Part shown: in pieces, positions 1-6,477 of the stretch
How positions within the stretch are numbered: position 1 is the stretch's first letter
Layout of the letters: every line of letters starts with the position of its first letter
Assembly: GCA_900754435.1 (NCBI GenBank)
Contig: CAAECT010000062.1
Coordinates: 1-7,579, forward strand
From: an uncultured Collinsella sp.
GTDB lineage: Bacteria; Actinomycetota; Coriobacteriia; Coriobacteriales; Coriobacteriaceae
Length of the DNA stretch: 7,579 bases
Direction of reading: 5' to 3'
Made by a program: the position numbers and the translations under genes
The notes under the pieces: generated by a model
What the model saw: the letters and a program-made list of their open reading frames with translations, nothing else
The model's database searches: none
Told to the model about the DNA's origin: nothing

Positions 1-1103
1 GTCTTGAAGAGCGTAGTCTTGCCCACGCCGTTGGGACCGATGACGCCCACGATGCCGTTGCGTGGCAGGGTGAACGAAAGGTCGTCGATGAGCACGCGGC
101 CATCGAACTCTTTGTGCAGGTGATGGGCCTCGAGCACCTTGTTGCCCAGACGCGGGCCCACAGGGATGCGGATGTCGGTCCAGTCGAGCTTCTGGCTTGC
201 GCGGGCCTCGGCCTCCATCTCCTCGTAGCGAGCCAGACGGGCCTTGTTCTTTGCCTGGCGAGCCTTGGGCGAGCTGCGTACCCACTCGAGCTCGGCCTCC
301 ATGCGCTTGGCGAGCGTGGCGTCGCGGTTGCCCTGGGCCTCGATACGAGCGGCCTTAGTCTCCAGATACGTGGAGTAGTTGCCCTTGTAGGGATAAAGGT
401 GGCCGCGGTCGACCTCGCAAATCCACTCGGCAACATTATCCAAGAAGTAGCGATCGTGTGTGACGGCAAGCACCGCGCCCTGGTAGTTGTGCAGGAAGTG
501 CTCGAGCCACAGGATCGACTCGGCGTCCAGGTGGTTCGTGGGCTCGTCGAGCAGCAACAGGTCGGGAGCCTCGAGCAGCAGCTTGCACAGGGCCACGCGG
601 CGGCGCTCGCCGCCGGAAAGCACGTTGACCGGCATGTCGGAATCGGGCAGCTGCAGGGCGTCCATGGCCTGGCCGAGCTTGGAATCGATATCCCAGCCGT
701 CGGCGGCGTCGATCTCGTCCTGGAGCTTTCCCATCTCGGCCATGAGGGCGTCCATGTCGCAATCCGGGTCGCACATCTCCTCGCCGATCTTGTTGAAGCG
801 ATCGACCTTGGCGATCATGTCGCCAAATGCCATGCGCACGTTCTCCATGACGGTCTTGTCGTCGTCGAGCGGCGGCTCCTGCTGCAAGATACCCACGGTG
901 TAGCCGGGGGTAAGTCTGGCATCGCCGTTGGAGACTTCCTCGATGCCGGCCATGATCTTGAGCAGGGTCGACTTGCCCATACCGTTGGGGCCCACGACGC
1001 CGATCTTGGCACCGGGGTAGAAGCTCAGGGTCACGTCGTCAAGGATCACCTTGTCGCCATGGGCCTTGCGAGCCTGATACATCTGGTAGATAAACTCTGC
1101 CAT
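1..1103 (-). CDS. ettA: Energy-dependent translational throttle EttA (ABC-F ATPase), 3' part missing
   Basis: ABC-F proteins bind the ribosomal E site and couple ATP state to early elongation; they are cytosolic and have no membrane domain. About 367 residues are visible of a family length near 555, so the C-terminal third lies beyond the left edge. The first ABC domain has Walker A GPNGMGKST (38-46), signature LSGGERRR (162-169) and Walker B LLLLDEPTNHLD (182-193). After it come the charged linker typical of ABC-F, and then the second Walker A GPNGVGKTT (356-364), right at the edge. The N-terminus MAEFIYQMYQARKAHGDKV and the LLLDEPTNHLDAES region match EttA rather than Uup or antibiotic-resistance ABC-F proteins. 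The ATG at 1103 is chosen because homologues begin MAEFIY; an AAAGGA lies 12 nt upstream. The gene appears monocistronic within the window. I see no convincing promoter in the 184-nt gap upstream. Confidence 0.95.
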   Translation of the reverse strand, partial: MAEFIYQMYQARKAHGDKVILDDVTLSFYPGAKIGVVGPNGMGKSTLLKIMAGIEEVSNGDARLTPGYTVGILQQEPPLDDDKTVMENVRMAFGDMIAKVDRFNKIGEEMCDPDCDMDALMAEMGKLQDEIDAADGWDIDSKLGQAMDALQLPDSDMPVNVLSGGERRRVALCKLLLEAPDLLLLDEPTNHLDAESILWLEHFLHNYQGAVLAVTHDRYFLDNVAEWICEVDRGHLYPYKGNYSTYLETKAARIEAQGNRDATLAKRMEAELEWVRSSPKARQAKNKARLARYEEMEAEARASQKLDWTDIRIPVGPRLGNKVLEAHHLHKEFDGRVLIDDLSFTLPRNGIVGVIGPNGVGKTTLFK

Positions 1104-1194
1104 TTGCCTGTTTTATCCTTTCTACCTGCTGTTTCCCTATTCTTGTTTCGCTTTAGTGGAAACGAAATGAGGAAATCAGCTCTGGAACTTAACG

Positions 1195-1214
1195 AAAAAG
1201 AGGCATGGTTGCCC
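1195..1214 (-). terminator. Weak candidate terminator downstream of sdpI
   Basis: Read on the minus strand, a short hairpin (GGGCA-ACCA-TGCCT, the outermost pair being G-T) is followed by TCTTTTT. It lies about 75 nt after the sdpI stop and about 90 nt before the ettA start, so it could separate the two transcripts. The stem is only 4-5 bp, so this is tentative. A second small stem (GGGA-CTTT-TCCC) lies between it and sdpI but has no T tract directly after it. Confidence 0.3.
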
Positions 1215-1287
1215 ACACCCCCTAATACTACCTGGGAAAAGTCCCCCGGAACACACTATGAACTGCGTACGCTAGTTTTCCGCAACC

Positions 1288-1992
1288 TTAGCGAACGGCT
1301 CGCTGCGATTTACGCCACAGCAGATACGAGTAGACGTAGACGGCTCCGACCGAACCAAACGCCAGAACCGCAATCACCGCGGCGACGACTTCACTCGAAA
1401 GCACGCTACCCGCCACGCCCATCACAATCAGGCCAATACCCAGCACCATAAAGCAGGCGCCACCAAAACGCTGCGTACGGCGCCAGTTCTCGGGATCGGC
1501 AAGCGCCCAAGGTGTCTTGATACCGAGCGTATAGTTCTGCTTCACACGCGGCAAGTAGTTGCCTACGCCGATGAACAGCAAACCGACAACACCGGAAATC
1601 AGCACGTTAACCGAACCGACCGCCGGCACCACGCCCCAGACCGTAAGCTCTCCCAGCCAGCTTATGGCGCACATGAACAAGGTGAAGGCGATTACGAAGC
1701 CCTGGTAGAACTTGCCCGAGGTTCGATATGCCTCACCTTTGGGGTCGATGCGCGGCACCACGCAGAACATTGCGAGAAGCGCCAGAGGCAGCACGCCGAG
1801 CGCGGAGGCCATCCAGCTAGGACCCCAACCGTCGACGGCGCCGTTCGCGCCCCAGTGCGTGGGAATCTGCGCAGGCAAGCTCGGCATCACCATGAGGTGC
1901 GCTACGACATTGGCGACGCACAGAGCGACCAGCGCAATCCACACGCGCGACGATACCCCCGTGGGGTGAATGCCCTTGTTTTCGTTATTCAT
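1288..1992 (-). CDS. sdpI: SdpI-family multispanning membrane protein (DUF1648 plus SdpI domain)
   Basis: This is a 234-residue integral membrane protein. Residues 17-80 hold a DUF1648-type unit: a transmembrane helix, then the motif LPAQIPTHW...GAVDGW (39-56), then a second helix. Further hydrophobic segments lie near 97-118, 121-145, 180-203 and 206-226, giving about six helices. Between them is the SdpI signature region NYTLGIKTPWAL...NWRRTQRFGG (153-178). In B. subtilis, SdpI protects against the SDP peptide toxin and sequesters the repressor SdpR at the membrane; whether this protein does the same is an inference. The reading frame is open to an ATG at 2034, but 1992 is the better start because it overlaps the sdpR stop (ATGAATAA, 8 nt shared), which suggests translational coupling, with AAGG directly upstream. 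The protein is slightly longer than the roughly 207-residue B. subtilis SdpI. No sdpABC toxin genes are in view. Confidence 0.85.
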   Translation of the reverse strand: MNNENKGIHPTGVSSRVWIALVALCVANVVAHLMVMPSLPAQIPTHWGANGAVDGWGPSWMASALGVLPLALLAMFCVVPRIDPKGEAYRTSGKFYQGFVIAFTLFMCAISWLGELTVWGVVPAVGSVNVLISGVVGLLFIGVGNYLPRVKQNYTLGIKTPWALADPENWRRTQRFGGACFMVLGIGLIVMGVAGSVLSSEVVAAVIAVLAFGSVGAVYVYSYLLWRKSQRAVR

Positions 1993-2263
1993 CCTTATCA
2001 CCTTCAGTGTTTGTAAAGCCCATAAACCAGCCAATTAAATCCTGCATGACGGTGGTGTTTAAGCTGTATACGATGTTTTGGCCATGGCGCTCGTCGGTCA
2101 CCAACCCGGCGTTTTTGAGCGTCGCCAAGTGATGGCTCAATGACGGCTTACTGATATCGAAATGCTCGGCAAGCCCCCCCGCCGTGCAATTGCCCTCGCG
2201 CAGCAACTCCAAAATGCGCCGTCGCGTTGGATCGGCAAGCGCCTTAAAACCCTCTCCCGGCAT
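1985..2263 (-). CDS. sdpR: ArsR-family winged-helix repressor, SdpR-like
   Basis: A 92-residue ArsR/SmtB-type DNA-binding protein. FKALADPTRRRILELL (6-21) is the classic ArsR helix. The recognition helix region SKPSLSHHLATLKNAGLV (38-55) is followed by the wing (ERHGQNIVYSL, 58-68). The C-terminal stretch NTTVMQDLIGWFMGF resembles B. subtilis SdpR, as does ISKPSLSHHL. The metal-binding ELCVCDL motif of true arsenic/cadmium sensors is absent, so it is probably not a metalloregulator. The start at 2263 is set by an excellent AGGAGG four nt upstream; the in-frame ATGs further upstream lie before that site. It forms an operon with sdpI, overlapping by 8 nt. In the B. subtilis system the repressor controls its own sdpRI operon and is titrated by toxin-loaded SdpI; autoregulation here is inferred from the repeat over the promoter. 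Confidence 0.9.
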   Translation of the reverse strand: MPGEGFKALADPTRRRILELLREGNCTAGGLAEHFDISKPSLSHHLATLKNAGLVTDERHGQNIVYSLNTTVMQDLIGWFMGFTNTEGDKDE

Positions 2264-2267
2264 AAGA

Positions 2268-2273
2268 CCTCCT
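2268..2273 (-). promoter_or_regulatory. Ribosome binding site of sdpR (decides start)
   Basis: The minus strand reads AGGAGG followed by TCTT and then ATG. This perfect Shine-Dalgarno core selects the ATG at 2263 over two in-frame ATGs further upstream. Confidence 0.85.
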
Positions 2274-2297
2274 CTCATCATCTCTCATGACGTGCAC

Positions 2298-2326
2298 ACT
2301 ATACTCGATATTTAGATGTTTGTCTA
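2298..2326 (-). promoter_or_regulatory. Sigma-70 type promoter of the sdpRI operon
   Basis: On the minus strand the -35 box TAGACA (2321-2326) and the -10 box TATAGT (2298-2303) are separated by exactly 17 nt. Transcription would start near 2291, leaving a leader of about 28 nt that contains the sdpR ribosome binding site. Each box matches consensus at 4-5 of 6 positions. Confidence 0.65.
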
Positions 2327-2335
2327 ACTATCTAA
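2312..2335. promoter_or_regulatory. Candidate operator: TTAGA/TCTAA half-sites over the sdpRI -35 box
   Basis: TTAGA at 2312-2316 is matched by TCTAA at 2323-2327 (6-nt spacer) and again by TCTAA at 2331-2335. The outer pair extends to TTAGAT-12 nt-ATCTAA. The half-sites straddle and include the -35 box, where a dimeric ArsR protein would block polymerase. Assignment to SdpR is inferred from position and symmetry; I know no established consensus to compare it with. Confidence 0.45.
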
Positions 2336-2392
2336 TCTCAATGCTTCAAACCACATCAAAGTAAGCGCCGTCGCAACCTATGGGCGATTACC

Positions 2393-2398
2393 TATAAT
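2393..2398 (+). promoter_or_regulatory. Candidate -10 box for the tcdA-tatD unit
   Basis: A perfect TATAAT lies 44 nt before the tcdA start. At 17-nt spacing the -35 position reads GTCGCA (2370-2375), which matches consensus at only three positions. The promoter is therefore weak or depends on an activator. Confidence 0.5.
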
Positions 2399-2431
2399 GG
2401 CGATAGCTAAAACACGATTCGCTTCCCCATC

Positions 2432-2436
2432 GGAGG
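2432..2436 (+). promoter_or_regulatory. Ribosome binding site of tcdA (decides start)
   Basis: GGAGG is directly followed by an ATG at 2437, too close to be used, and by a second in-frame ATG at 2443 with a proper 6-nt spacing. The second ATG is the likely start. Confidence 0.8.
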
Positions 2437-2442
2437 ATGTCT

Positions 2443-3234
2443 ATGACCGAAACTGCCGCACTCGTCGAGACGCGCGATACCAAGCTCGAAATCATCATGG
2501 GCCGCGAGGCACTTAACAAACTCGCAGACGCCAAATCACGGCTACTCGGCTGCCGAGGCGTGGGCTCCAACTGCTGCGAGGCACTCGCCCGCGGCGGCAT
2601 CGGTCATTTCGTCATTCTGGACAAGGACATCATCGCGCCCAGCAATATCAATCGCCAGGCTATCGCCTTTTACAGCACCATCGGCAAGCGCAAGGTCGAT
2701 GTTATGGAAGCCATGATCCACGACATCAATCCCGCCGCCACCGTTATCAAACGCACCGAATACCTGCTGAGCGACAACATCGACGAGTTCTTCGCGAGCG
2801 TTTTGGAGCAGACGGACGGCAAGCTCGACTACGTCGTCGACGCCATCGACACCATCTCGGCCAAGCTCACCATTGCCAGATATGCTCAGGACCACGACAT
2901 TCGTTTGGTTAGCTCCATGGGCGGGGCCAACAAGCTCCATCCCGAGTGCCTCCGCTTTGCCGACATCTTCGATACGGTACGTGACCCCATGAGCCGCATT
3001 ATGCGCAAAGAATGCAAGAAGCGCGGAATCAAGAGCCTACACGTACTGTTTAGCTGCGAGGAATCGGTTAAGACACAGCCCCGCGACCCTTCCAACATCC
3101 ACGAGCGCACCGAGCTGGGAACCGCCAGCTTTATGCCGCCTATCATGGGCCAGATGATCGCCGGCGAGGTTATCCGCCAGATCAGTGGCCGCGGCACTGA
3201 GCGCGTACGCTCCGATGGCCAACGTCTGGACTAG
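2443..3234 (+). CDS. tcdA: E1-like ThiF-fold enzyme, TcdA/CsdL type (tRNA threonylcarbamoyladenosine dehydratase)
   Basis: A 263-residue protein, close to the 268 of E. coli TcdA, which uses ATP to cyclise t6A37 of ANN-decoding tRNAs into ct6A. The Rossmann adenylation core is visible: glycine loop GCRGVGS (36-42), EALARGGIGH (46-55), VILDKD (57-62), SNINRQ (67-72), GKRKVD (81-86) and VVDAIDTISAK (131-141). The C-terminal part has the family pattern SSMGGANKLHPECLRFADI followed by DPMSRIMRKECKKRGI. The glycine loop normally reads GxGGxG; here the third position is Arg38 (codon 2554-2556), which is odd and could weaken ATP binding. The N-terminal segment before GREAL is also less typical than the usual FSRTE-like sequence. 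It is followed after 14 nt by a TatD gene, probably in one transcript. An alternative is a ThiF paralogue with another substrate, but length and motifs favour TcdA. Confidence 0.82.
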   Translation: MTETAALVETRDTKLEIIMGREALNKLADAKSRLLGCRGVGSNCCEALARGGIGHFVILDKDIIAPSNINRQAIAFYSTIGKRKVDVMEAMIHDINPAATVIKRTEYLLSDNIDEFFASVLEQTDGKLDYVVDAIDTISAKLTIARYAQDHDIRLVSSMGGANKLHPECLRFADIFDTVRDPMSRIMRKECKKRGIKSLHVLFSCEESVKTQPRDPSNIHERTELGTASFMPPIMGQMIAGEVIRQISGRGTERVRSDGQRLD

Positions 3235-3248
3235 CGGAGCGCGCCGAG

Positions 3249-4031
3249 ATGGAGCCCCGGTTATTTGATGCACACTGTCATCTTGATTTAATGGCTCACC
3301 CGGACGCCGTTGCCGATGAGGCGACGGCGCTGGGCTTGGGTCTATTTGATTGCGGCGTCGATCCACGCGACTTCGCAAGCGTACATGGGCGAACCCGTCG
3401 CCCTCCTACCGTCATCAAGGGCATCGGCCTCCACCCCTGGTGGCTCGCCGACGAGCGATGCGGCAACGCAGAAATTGACCTACTCTGCCAAATCGCCGCG
3501 CAAGAGCGTTTTGTTGGCGAAGTCGGGCTCGACTTTTCCGCTCGTTTTGCCGGAAGCGGGCCGCTACAAATACAGGCATTTGACCGGCTCTGCGATACAC
3601 TCGTGCAGCATCCTCTTACCGGGCGCGTGATATCAATTCACGCCGTTCGTTCGGCGGGAACCGTACTGGACGTCCTCGAATCGCATGGATTACTCATCCC
3701 AAACTCCGACTCCCCCGTTATCATCTTCCACTGGTTTAGCGGTACTTCGGACGAACTCGCCCGCGCGCGTAATGCGGGCTGCTATTTTTCCGTCAACGAA
3801 CGCATGCTCGCCACCAAGCGCGGTCGCGAATATGCCCGACAGATTCCACTCGACCGTCTACTGCTCGAGACCGATGCGCCAGCCGAACCAAACATAGAGA
3901 CAAGCGCACAGTCGCTCATCAGATCGCTCGCAAGGACCTCGATGCGCATAGCCTCACTCAAAAACTGTGACGCAAAGCGCGTCGAGTCGGCAGTTTTAGC
4001 AAATGCGTACTCTGTTTTTGACCTTCGCTAA
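3249..4031 (+). CDS. tatD: TatD-family metal-dependent hydrolase (probable DNase), QatD-like branch
   Basis: A 260-residue TIM-barrel hydrolase. All expected metal ligands are present: HxH in DAHCHLD (His9, His11), Glu91 in GEVGLD, His131 in SIHAVR, His161 in FHWFSG and Asp209 in LLLETDAP. Characterised TatD proteins are Mg-dependent 3'-5' exonucleases or AP-type DNases acting in the cytosol. The stretch FHWFSGTSDELARARNAG, then CYFSVNERML and KRGRE, resembles from memory the TatD branch that includes QatD of the Qat antiphage system more than E. coli TatD or YjjV. No QatA, QatB or QatC gene is nearby, so a defence role is not supported by context. The start at 3249 lies 14 nt after the tcdA stop; GGAG at 3236-3239 may serve as its ribosome binding site at 9 nt. 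The gene ends facing the convergent kinase operon. Confidence 0.88.
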   Translation: MEPRLFDAHCHLDLMAHPDAVADEATALGLGLFDCGVDPRDFASVHGRTRRPPTVIKGIGLHPWWLADERCGNAEIDLLCQIAAQERFVGEVGLDFSARFAGSGPLQIQAFDRLCDTLVQHPLTGRVISIHAVRSAGTVLDVLESHGLLIPNSDSPVIIFHWFSGTSDELARARNAGCYFSVNERMLATKRGREYARQIPLDRLLLETDAPAEPNIETSAQSLIRSLARTSMRIASLKNCDAKRVESAVLANAYSVFDLR

Positions 4032-4042
4032 CCCCTGTGGGC

Positions 4043-4090
4043 AAAAATGCCAAGGGACATGCGAATCGCACAACGCAGTCCCTATTGGCA
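4043..4090 (-). terminator. Rho-independent terminator of the amidohydrolase-yjbQ-btpA-kinase operon
   Basis: A long imperfect hairpin has arms TGCCA-AGGGAC-TGCG and CGCA-GTCCCT-TGGCA, a single-base bulge, a 2-nt bulge and a 10-nt loop. On the minus strand it is immediately followed by TTTTT (plus-strand A's at 4043-4047). It starts about 20 nt after the kinase stop codon. On the plus strand the hairpin has no T tract after it, so it would be at best a weak terminator for the convergent tcdA-tatD transcript. Confidence 0.75.
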
Positions 4091-4110
4091 GGCAGTACAA
4101 TTCGGCAGCA

Positions 4111-5628
4111 TTACACCAATTCGTGCATGAGATCACGGTTGCGTGTATACAATTCGTCAAAGATATGACGGCGCGACGCATATAACTCGTGGGCAGTCAC
4201 ATCAGGCACGATTGTTTGCGCAACGCCAAGGACTTGGGCGAGCTCATCCCATGATGCATAGGCGCCACCTGCGAGAGCTGCCATGATGGCATCACCGAAG
4301 CATGCGCCCACCGTAACCTTGGCAACCGAGACCTCGCACCCGCATACGTCGGCGATAGCCTGCATCCAAACTGGATTCTTGGTTCCACCTCCGACAAGCA
4401 TAATGCGCCCAATTGGCAGTCCATGCTCTCGCTCGATAATGTCGACATGGGATGCAACGGTATACGCGACGCCTTCCAAGGCGGCGCGAACCATATGGGC
4501 TCGCGTATGCCTTCCGGTCAGGCCAAAGAAGACGCCACGCGCCTCGGGATCGTTGAGCGGAGTACGCTCCCCCGCAAAGTACGGCAAACACAGGAGCCCA
4601 TCGGCACCCGGCGCCACATCGGCGGCATCATGCGCCATAACCGAATAGGCATCGGGGCCACCGTGGCCCTCGGCCTCTACGGCGTCGCGATACAGCTCTT
4701 GGCGCAGCCACGATGTGAGCGCACCCGCTGTATTGGTCCCCGCGCAGATCCCATAAGTTCCGGGAATGATAAACGTCCCTGGCCATAGCCGGGCATCATC
4801 AATCATATGATCAGCTAGGTAGATGAAATACGCCGTGCTCCCCAACTGAACCATCATATCGCCGGGACGGAATACACCCGTCGAAATGGCCTCGGCACCA
4901 GAGTCGCCCGTTCCCACTAAGACAGGTGTCCCTGCCGCGAGCCCCGTCGCCTCAGCCGCACGCTGCGTAATCACCCCGGCAATATCGGTAGCCGACATTA
5001 CCTCCGCCATCTGGTCAGGCCGGCAGAAACGAGCACATTCCCGAGCATCAACCTTCCAAGTGTAGCGGTCGTATAGGGGAAGAAAATCCTCCGCCAAATA
5101 ACGGTCCACCGTAAAACGCCCCGTCAACTTCGCGCATAGAAACGATGACGCCGTCAGGAACTTCGCGGCACGTTCGTGCACCTCGGGCATATTCTCCTTA
5201 AACCACAAGATCTTGGGAGCAATATCTGACGAACAGGGATCGTGTCCGAAAAGCTCGCGTGCGCGATCTGACCCATATTCGGAAAGAAGCTCGTCAATCT
5301 GCGGCTTCGAACGTGCATCGACTCCGTACAAAATCGCGGGCGCCAGCGCGTTGCACTCGGTATCGACCGGCACGCAGTCGCAACCCAATGCGGAAAGGCC
5401 GACGCATCCGATCTGCGCCGCGTTAACCCCCGATCGCACCACCAGCTCGCGCGACAAGCGGCAAAAATCGCCCCACCAAACTGCCTCCGCATCATGCTGG
5501 TACCATCCATCACGCGGGTTGTCCGTCTCGTGTCCACAAGAGGCCTGGCAAACGATGTTGCATCGATCATCGATTAAAACGCCTTTAGAGGCGCTTGTCC
5601 CAATATCAATACCCAGATAGAACGCCAT
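4111..5628 (-). CDS. FGGY-family carbohydrate kinase, substrate unknown
   Basis: A 505-residue two-domain ATP-dependent sugar or polyol kinase of the size usual for FGGY kinases. The N-terminal phosphate loop is GIDIGTSASKG (6-16). The catalytic base is expected at Asp242 in GTGDSGAEA, and the adenosine-binding LVGGGTKNPVW spans 411-421. PYFAGERTPLNDPEARG (349-365) is typical of the C-terminal FGGY domain. The sugar-site region reads GLSALGCD (77-84) and AILYGVDARS (98-107), not the SGQMHG of xylulokinases or the NQRET of glycerol kinases. It therefore belongs to a less characterised group, and an automatic 'xylulokinase' label would be unsafe. It is the last gene of the operon, 6 nt after the BtpA-like gene; a GGGGAG inside the end of that gene is its likely ribosome binding site, suggesting coupled translation. 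The kinase implies that the operon handles a free sugar, polyol or sugar-acid intermediate. Confidence 0.9.
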   Translation of the reverse strand: MAFYLGIDIGTSASKGVLIDDRCNIVCQASCGHETDNPRDGWYQHDAEAVWWGDFCRLSRELVVRSGVNAAQIGCVGLSALGCDCVPVDTECNALAPAILYGVDARSKPQIDELLSEYGSDRARELFGHDPCSSDIAPKILWFKENMPEVHERAAKFLTASSFLCAKLTGRFTVDRYLAEDFLPLYDRYTWKVDARECARFCRPDQMAEVMSATDIAGVITQRAAEATGLAAGTPVLVGTGDSGAEAISTGVFRPGDMMVQLGSTAYFIYLADHMIDDARLWPGTFIIPGTYGICAGTNTAGALTSWLRQELYRDAVEAEGHGGPDAYSVMAHDAADVAPGADGLLCLPYFAGERTPLNDPEARGVFFGLTGRHTRAHMVRAALEGVAYTVASHVDIIEREHGLPIGRIMLVGGGTKNPVWMQAIADVCGCEVSVAKVTVGACFGDAIMAALAGGAYASWDELAQVLGVAQTIVPDVTAHELYASRRHIFDELYTRNRDLMHELV

Positions 5629-5634
5629 AGGTGC

Positions 5635-6444
5635 CTACTCCCCTCGCGCCGTACGAGCGGCAGCCATAAAACGAGCTACCCGCTCAACATCGACCGGGGC
5701 ATCCAGCTTTCCGTCGCGCTTTAAGCACGTGCCGACAAACGCGCCATCGTAGTGAGCAAATACGTCAGCCACGGTATTTTCGCGACAACCGGTGCCACAT
5801 ACCACAGGTACTTCGCCAACACGCTTGCGGACCTCATCGGCAAGCTCGCCTGAAGCGCCACGACCGGCAGCCGAACCGCCGATGACCATCGCATCCGGTA
5901 GGCAATTAAAGAGAAGTGAATCGGCAATGTCCGCAGTCGTGCGGTCGTTGAGATAAACCTCCCCCTCGCTCGTGATGAAGTGAAAAAGCTTGAGGTCGTC
6001 CAAGCGCAGCGCCGCCTTGCGACGCATGGTGTGCGCGAAATCTCGGTTAATCAGCCCGAGATCACCGGCCCAGGCACCGCAAAAATTGCAGCGCGTGAAC
6101 TGCGCATCGACGGCAGCGCACAGCTCGATTGTGGCATCACCATCGTAAATAGCCTCAGCTCCCCAAGGAGTCGACAGATCATGGGACAGAGCCCCGATTA
6201 CATAGCCCATCGATGCAAGGGTTGAGGGAGAAACGTGCTGCTCATAGGGCATCGAGAGCTCATTGGTAATCAAAATGCCATCGACACCGCCCTGCTGCAA
6301 CGCCTCGAGATCGCGCTTGGCGGCTTCCACGACCTGTGACACGCTTCCGCCCGGGTAATACAGTGGATCGCCCGGCAGAGGACGCAGGTGCAGCATTCCG
6401 ATAACCGGCTTTTCGGTCTTGAACATCGAAGTTAGAAACGACAT
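5635..6444 (-). CDS. BtpA/SgcQ-family TIM-barrel protein
   Basis: A 269-residue protein. The N-terminal VIGMLHLRPLPGDPLY (14-29) is the hallmark of the BtpA/SgcQ family, and PVVCGTGCRENTVADVF (213-229) with GAFVGTCLKRDGKLDAPVDVERVARFM (234-260) forms the conserved barrel C-terminus. The family takes its name from a cyanobacterial protein needed for photosystem I accumulation and from SgcQ of the E. coli sgc sugar operon. In heterotrophs it sits in sugar operons, and its reaction is not established. The middle diverges: the position usually reading GVNVLRND-like is GAEAIYDGD, and the usual Lys-His pair appears as FHF (154-156). This suggests a distinct clade. The start at 6444 is chosen over an ATG at 6459 because AAGGAG sits 6 nt upstream of it. 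The gene lies 33 nt after yjbQ and 6 nt before the kinase. Confidence 0.85.
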   Translation of the reverse strand: MSFLTSMFKTEKPVIGMLHLRPLPGDPLYYPGGSVSQVVEAAKRDLEALQQGGVDGILITNELSMPYEQHVSPSTLASMGYVIGALSHDLSTPWGAEAIYDGDATIELCAAVDAQFTRCNFCGAWAGDLGLINRDFAHTMRRKAALRLDDLKLFHFITSEGEVYLNDRTTADIADSLLFNCLPDAMVIGGSAAGRGASGELADEVRKRVGEVPVVCGTGCRENTVADVFAHYDGAFVGTCLKRDGKLDAPVDVERVARFMAAARTARGE

Positions 6445-6450
6445 AACGTG

Positions 6451-6456
6451 CTCCTT
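6451..6456 (-). promoter_or_regulatory. Ribosome binding site of the BtpA-like gene (decides start)
   Basis: The minus strand reads AAGGAG-CACGTT-ATG. The motif lies inside the reading frame that would follow an ATG at 6459, so the shorter start at 6444 is preferred. Confidence 0.8.
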
Positions 6457-6477
6457 CATAGGGTTATTGCAGGGACG

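Noticed and set aside
1140..1170. GTTTC-GAAAC inverted repeat upstream of ettA
   Set aside because: It is only 5 bp with a 9-nt loop in an A/T-rich spacer, has no T tract and no clear promoter relation, and is likely chance.
114..1451. Long plus-strand open frame of 445 codons
   Set aside because: It is antisense to ettA and part of sdpI. Its translation is low-complexity (L/V/H/A-rich) with no family features, while the minus strand encodes complete ABC-F motifs.
2443..4031. Qat or CBASS-type defence island (TatD plus E1-like protein)
   Set aside because: QatA, QatB and QatC are absent, and there is no cyclase, E2, JAB or effector gene. The E1-like protein has TcdA length and motifs. The TatD resemblance is kept only as a finding.
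3996..4185. Small open frames on both strands between tatD and the kinase gene
   Set aside because: They overlap both gene ends and the terminator hairpin, and have no ribosome binding site or recognisable product.
4111..5628. Naming the kinase xylulokinase or glycerol kinase
   Set aside because: The substrate-site motifs of both (SGQMHG; NQRET) are missing, so only the FGGY family is supported.
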